Origin: Chthoniobacterales bacterium
GTDB lineage: Bacteria > Verrucomicrobiota > Verrucomicrobiia > Chthoniobacterales > UBA10450
Reading direction: 5' to 3'
DNA length: 14,472 nt
Assembly: GCA_013697015.1 (NCBI GenBank)
Contig: JACCXL010000019.1
Coordinates: forward strand, 1-14,472
Shown here one piece after another: positions 13,903 through 14,472 of the stretch. The notes under the pieces are model-generated. The model worked only from the letters and a program-made list of their open reading frames with translations, ran no database searches and had not been told where the DNA came from. The position numbers and the translations under genes were made by a program. Numbering within the stretch: position 1 is the stretch's first letter; every line of letters starts with the position of its first letter.

Positions 13903-13911
13903 AAAGTTAAT

Positions 13912-14388
13912 GTGAGCGAGATCGCGGAGCGTGAACGCCGTTCTCCTTCCGGAAAATTCCACACCTATTTCAAGGAGATTTCGGTCGCGCTCGGGCGCGA
14001 GCCGGAGTCGACCGATCTCCGCCGGCGTCATCCTTTCGATTTGTCGCTCTATCGCGTTCCAGCAGGCGCCTCCCGCTGCCCGTACCACGCGCATTCATCG
14101 GAATCTGAACTCTATATAATCCTATCCGGCCAGGGTGAAATTCGCGCAACTTCCGGGACGGTCGCGGCGGGTGCAGGCGACTTCTTTTTCTTCGCTCCCG
14201 GTGAAGCGCATGAAATTCGTAACCCTGGTCGGGATGACCTCACGTATTATGTCATCGCCGATAATTCGTTAGGCGAATGTTGTTACTATCCAGATAGCGA
14301 CAAGTGGTCGGTGAGTGATGGGAGTAAAGACATGATCGTCCAGGGACGAGCGGTCGATTATTACGCCGGTGAGGACGAACGAGACTGA
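13912..14388 (+). CDS. Single-domain cupin protein
   Basis: This 158-residue cupin starts with GTG. Motif 1 is PYHAHSSESELYIILSGQG: His59, His61 and Glu66 supply the first metal ligands. Motif 2 is PGEAHEIRN: His100 is the fourth ligand and Asn104 ends the motif. All four ligands are therefore present and a mononuclear metal centre is likely, either catalytic or for sugar/small-molecule binding. Residues 1-45 are a polar lead-in, and 125-158 add a tail (CCYYPDSDKW, then a region ending in YYAGEDERD) common in cupins that follow sugar- or amino-acid-related genes. No Shine-Dalgarno site is clear; the alternative ATG at 13910 stops at once. It follows the CmcI-like gene in the same direction, suggesting co-transcription. 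Exact role unknown. Confidence 0.85.
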   Translation: MSEIAERERRSPSGKFHTYFKEISVALGREPESTDLRRRHPFDLSLYRVPAGASRCPYHAHSSESELYIILSGQGEIRATSGTVAAGAGDFFFFAPGEAHEIRNPGRDDLTYYVIADNSLGECCYYPDSDKWSVSDGSKDMIVQGRAVDYYAGEDERD

Positions 14389-14403
14389 ATCCGCCGTTTT
14401 CGC

Positions 14404-14472
14404 TTAACCCAGAAAGGGTCCTGCTTCCGGTGCTGTGTCCGTAACCACCGTGGGCGGCTCCGCGTTGCGCAG
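14404..14472 (-). CDS. Possible C-terminal end of a gene running off the right edge
   Basis: On the minus strand a frame enters from the window edge and ends at TAA (14404..14406). It encodes 22 residues (LRNAEPPTVVTDTAPEAGPF, then LG). The composition resembles a disordered protein tail, and the position 15 bases from the convergent cupin stop fits the tight packing elsewhere in this window. It is too short to identify and could be chance. Confidence 0.3.
   Translation of the reverse strand: MRNAEPPTVVTDTAPEAGPFLG

Noticed and set aside
12901..14094. A 397-codon open frame on the minus strand across the CmcI-like gene and half of the cupin gene
   Set aside because: Its translation is Arg-rich and low in family-like features, while the plus-strand genes beneath it have clear SAM-binding and cupin motifs. 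Long antisense frames are common in GC-rich coding DNA.
1..14472. tRNA or rRNA genes, CRISPR arrays, insertion sequences, integrase or attachment sites
   Set aside because: No cloverleaf-like stretch, regularly spaced repeat, transposase frame or terminal inverted repeat was seen by eye. The gaps are mostly too short to hide one.

Overview
The window looks like a moderately GC-rich chromosomal segment from a Gram-negative (diderm) bacterium. BamA and Skp show that it has an outer membrane. Next to them, 2207..3965 carries a Pup-like modifier of the UBact type with 20S proteasome beta and alpha subunits. That combination in a diderm is known from Verrucomicrobia, Nitrospirae and a few related phyla. 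With the futalosine-pathway enzyme MqnC and the generally weak Shine-Dalgarno sites, a soil Verrucomicrobium is my best guess. This is an inference from gene content; there is no rRNA in the window.

Layout, left to right. (1) 1..1050, plus: C-terminal part of an MsbA-like ABC exporter, cut by the window edge. Its stop overlaps the stop of the convergent next gene in a shared TTAA. (2) 1047..2107, minus: a two-gene operon with a secreted LysM/coiled-coil protein first and a GYF-like protein second, coupled by TAATG. (3) 2207..3965, plus: ubact-prcB-prcA with overlapping start and stop codons (TAATG, ATGA). The modifier ends in Gln. No ligase (PafA), deamidase (Dop) or proteasomal ATPase is in the window. 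(4) 3966..5099, plus: a broken C-terminal remnant of an Amidase_3 gene, then a secreted protein with two peptidoglycan-binding domains. (5) 5115..5927, minus: an exported DUF3108-like protein. (6) 6019..9175, minus: the bamA-skp envelope-biogenesis operon, with a recognisable promoter and a strong terminator. (7) 9203..11712, minus: mqnC (menaquinone), a secreted alpha/beta hydrolase and a small beta/gamma-crystallin with two intact calcium motifs. (8) 11821..12885, minus: glpX-type class II fructose-1,6-bisphosphatase. (9) 13189..14388, plus: a CmcI-like SAM-dependent methyltransferase/hydroxylase-family protein and a cupin. (10) Possible last codons of a minus-strand gene run off the right edge.

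The most notable content is the UBact-proteasome cluster, which should provide a tagging and degradation route with the missing enzymes encoded elsewhere. Immediately behind prcA there is a truncated, frameshifted amidase, so the downstream end of this locus appears to have been rearranged. The rest is mostly envelope biogenesis (BamA, Skp, DUF3108, LysM, peptidoglycan-binding) plus scattered housekeeping metabolism.
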